A stretch of 7,602 nt of DNA. It comes from DASTHS01 sp035718085 (lineage in GTDB: Bacteria > Actinomycetota > Acidimicrobiia > Acidimicrobiales > Palsa-688). The notes beneath the pieces were generated by a model. That model worked only from the letters and a program-made list of their open reading frames with translations, searched no databases and was not told the DNA's origin. The stretch is taken from NCBI GenBank assembly GCA_035718085.1, contig DASTHS010000109.1, positions 1 to 7,602 on the forward strand. The letters are read 5' to 3'. Position numbers and translations under genes: made by a program. Of this stretch, positions 6,316 through 7,602 are shown piece after piece (the stretch's first letter is position 1; each line of letters opens with the position of its first letter).

Positions 6316-6468
6316 ATGGCGACCTACGAGGGCTACTGCGTGAAGTGCAAAGAGAAGCGGGAGTTCGACGGCCAGGAGGTGCAGCTGGCCAACGGGCGCC
6401 CGGCCGCCCAGGGCACCTGCCCGGTGTGCGGCACGAAGATGAACAGGATGCTCGGCTCCAAGAAGTAG
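6316..6468 (+). CDS. Small four-cysteine zinc-ribbon protein, DUF5679 type
   Basis: A 50-residue protein starting MATYEGYCVKCKEKREF and ending MNRMLGSKK. Two CxxC knuckles, C8/C11 and C35/C38, should bind one zinc ion in a zinc-ribbon fold. The YCVKCKEKREF start and the NGRPAAQGTCPVCGTKMNRMLG part are what I remember of DUF5679, small proteins widespread in actinobacteria and some other phyla and of unknown function; the first knuckle also resembles zinc ribbons appended to some topoisomerase I proteins. The lysine/arginine-rich tail would suit nucleic-acid or ribosome contact, but that is inference. The ATG start is clear, with a -10-like hexamer 8 nt upstream. It lies 20 bp after thrB and 103 bp before rimO. 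Its codon use matches its neighbours, so there is no sign of transfer. Confidence 0.9.
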   Translation: MATYEGYCVKCKEKREFDGQEVQLANGRPAAQGTCPVCGTKMNRMLGSKK

Positions 6469-6469
6469 A

Positions 6470-6482
6470 CCGGCCCTGCCGG
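6470..6482 (+). terminator. Small hairpin CCGGC-CCT-GCCGG just after the zinc-ribbon gene
   Basis: A 5-bp perfect stem with a 3-nt loop begins 1 nt after the TAG stop codon. It is short and lacks a T-run, so on its own it is weak evidence for termination; the larger hairpin at 6515 is the better candidate. Confidence 0.25.
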
Positions 6483-6514
6483 GGTCGGCCGAGCTGCGCC
6501 GGCCCGGTGGGCAG

Positions 6515-6541
6515 CCCGCCCCGGTCGCCGACCGGGGCGGG
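6515..6541 (+). terminator. 12-bp GC hairpin, candidate factor-independent terminator without T-run
   Basis: CCCGCCCCGGTC (6515-6526) and GACCGGGGCGGG (6530-6541) are perfect reverse complements around a GCC loop. It is the strongest hairpin I found in the window, placed 46 bp after the zinc-ribbon stop codon and 18 bp before the rimO -10 hexamer. No T-run follows, as is common for high-GC actinobacterial hairpins. It probably insulates rimO from upstream transcription. Because it covers the -35 position of the rimO promoter, a regulatory role is an alternative. Confidence 0.6.
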
Positions 6542-6559
6542 GCCGCCCGGAGCGCCCGG

Positions 6560-6565
6560 TAGGCT
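6560..6565 (+). promoter_or_regulatory. -10 element (TAGGCT) of a leaderless rimO promoter
   Basis: TAGGCT is 6 nt (GCGTCG) before the rimO GTG, the same hexamer type and spacing as at thrB. No ribosome-binding site lies between it and the start codon, so the mRNA would begin at about the GTG. Confidence 0.65.
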
Positions 6566-6571
6566 GCGTCG

Positions 6572-7602
6572 GTGCTGCGGTACTGGGTCGAGACGCTCGG
6601 GTGCCCGAAGAACGCCGTCGACTCCGACAAGCTGGTCGGCACGTTGCGTGCCGATGGCTACGAGGCGGCGACCCGCCCCGACGACGCCGACCTGGTGGTG
6701 GTGAACACCTGCGCCTTCATCGAGGCGGCCCGCCAGGAGTCGATCGACACGGTGCTGGCGCTCGCCGACCGCCGCCGCGACGGCGCCCGGCTGGTCGTCA
6801 CCGGGTGCATGGCCGAGCGCTACGGCGACGAGCTCGCCGAGGCGTTGCCGGAAGTCGATCGCGTCGCCGGCTTCGGGGTGCCGGTCACCCTCGGCCCCAA
6901 ACCGGCGGGCCCGGCCACCGCCGGGATGCCGGCGGCCTCGTCGCTCGAGCGCTTCGACCTCCTCGAGCTCCCCCGGCCGGCAGCGACCACCCCGTGGGCC
7001 TACGTGAAGGTGGCCGAGGGGTGTGACCGGCGCTGCGGGTTCTGCGCCATCCCGAGCTTCCGGGGCCCGCAGCGGTCCCGTTCGATCGACGCCGTCGTCG
7101 CCGAGGTCGAGGCGCTCGGCGTGGCCGAGGTGGTGCTCGTCGCCCAGGACCTGGCCAGCTACGGCCGTGACCTCACCGCCCCCGGCGGCCCCGGGGCCAA
7201 GCGCCTGGCCGCCCTGGTCGAGGCGGTGGCGGCCCGCACCGACCGGGTCCGGCTGCTCTACCTGTACCCATCCGAGCTCTCCGACGGTCTGATCGACGTG
7301 ATCGGTGCCACGGGGTGCGCGTACTACGACCTGTCGCTGCAGCACGTGGCCCGTCCGCTCCTGCGACGCATGCGGCGCTGGGGCGGCGGCGATGTCTTCC
7401 TCCGCCGGATCGAGGCCATCCGCCGCCGTTGGCCCGACGCCGCCCTCCGCTCGTCGTTCATCGTCGGCTACCCCGGCGAGACCGAGGACGACCACGACGC
7501 CCTCCTCGCCTTCCTCGGCGAGGCGCAGCTCGACTGGGCGGGCTTCTTCGCCTACTCCGCCGAGGACGGCACCTACGCCGCCGGCCTCGACAGCGCCGTC
7601 GA
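6572..7602 (+). CDS. rimO: Ribosomal protein S12 methylthiotransferase, 5' part (3' end outside window)
   Basis: Radical-SAM enzyme that adds a methylthio group to a conserved aspartate of ribosomal protein S12, using two iron-sulfur clusters. 343 residues are visible and the frame is still open at the edge; the full protein is usually about 440-490 residues, so the C-terminal TRAM domain is missing. The N-terminal cluster cysteines are C11 (ETLGCPKNAVDS), C47 (VVNTCAFIEAARQESID) and C79 (VTGCMAERY). The radical-SAM motif CDRRCGFC gives C151, C155 and C158 within VKVAEGCDRRCGFCAIPSFRG. VAQDLASYGRD (190-200), LLYLYPSEL (228-236), LSLQHVARPLLRRM (254-267) and SSFIVGYPGETEDD (294-307) follow. 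CPKN and AIPSFRG separate it from the tRNA enzyme MiaB. GTG 6572 is chosen because it places CPKN at residues 11-14, as in the family, and lies 6 nt after a -10 hexamer. In many actinobacteria rimO sits downstream of ftsK, as here. Confidence 0.95.
   Translation, partial: MLRYWVETLGCPKNAVDSDKLVGTLRADGYEAATRPDDADLVVVNTCAFIEAARQESIDTVLALADRRRDGARLVVTGCMAERYGDELAEALPEVDRVAGFGVPVTLGPKPAGPATAGMPAASSLERFDLLELPRPAATTPWAYVKVAEGCDRRCGFCAIPSFRGPQRSRSIDAVVAEVEALGVAEVVLVAQDLASYGRDLTAPGGPGAKRLAALVEAVAARTDRVRLLYLYPSELSDGLIDVIGATGCAYYDLSLQHVARPLLRRMRRWGGGDVFLRRIEAIRRRWPDAALRSSFIVGYPGETEDDHDALLAFLGEAQLDWAGFFAYSAEDGTYAAGLDSAV

Noticed and set aside
5286..6704. 472-codon + strand frame overlapping thrB, the zinc-ribbon gene and rimO
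   Set aside because: It is out of frame with three recognised genes and is mostly Pro, Ser, Arg and Ala, typical of a shifted reading of GC-rich codons.
5345..7495. 716-codon open frame on the - strand across thrB and rimO
   Set aside because: It spans two well-identified + strand genes and their intergenic regions and has biased composition with no motifs.
6572..7602. Reading the last gene as miaB (tRNA methylthiotransferase)
   Set aside because: CPKN after the first cluster cysteine, AEGCDRRCGFCAIPSFRG and the position downstream of ftsK fit RimO better than MiaB.

Overview
The window is very GC-rich, with G or C at most third codon positions. All its genes lie on the + strand and belong to the bacterial core genome. 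Protein content and gene order point to a high-GC actinobacterium. The dapA-rnj-...-ftsK-...-rimO neighbourhood is typical of Actinomycetota. I would guess class Acidimicrobiia or a close relative, from the flavour of the proteins rather than from any decisive marker.

Layout, left to right. (1) Positions 1-2724 hold a tight co-directional cluster: the 3' part of dapA (lysine/diaminopimelate synthesis), rnj (ribonuclease J) overlapping it by 8 bp, and an unrecognised 156-residue protein 4 bp downstream. (2) ftsK (2750-5194), the membrane-anchored chromosome translocase, starts 25 bp later and has an uncertain start codon. (3) The only sizeable intergenic stretch, 5195-5449 (255 bp), holds a GC-rich tandem repeat, a small inverted repeat, three copies of a palindromic GTGASTCAC site (two forming a larger inverted repeat), a CCACGTGG palindrome and a -10 element. 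(4) thrB (homoserine kinase, 5450-6295), a 50-residue four-cysteine zinc-ribbon protein (DUF5679 type, 6316-6468) and the 5' part of rimO (ribosomal protein S12 methylthiotransferase, 6572 to the window end) follow. Each of these three has a TAGGNT hexamer 6-8 nt before its start codon, which suggests leaderless mRNAs. A 12-bp GC hairpin lies between the zinc-ribbon gene and rimO.

The genes do not form one pathway. dapA and thrB both act on branches of aspartate-family amino-acid synthesis; rnj, rimO and ftsK serve RNA processing, ribosome modification and chromosome segregation. I found no mobile element, CRISPR array, tRNA/rRNA, toxin-antitoxin pair or defence system, and I do not think a new multi-gene system is hidden here. 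The parts most worth a second look are the ftsK-thrB intergenic region, the run of leaderless-type promoters and the unrecognised gene between rnj and ftsK.
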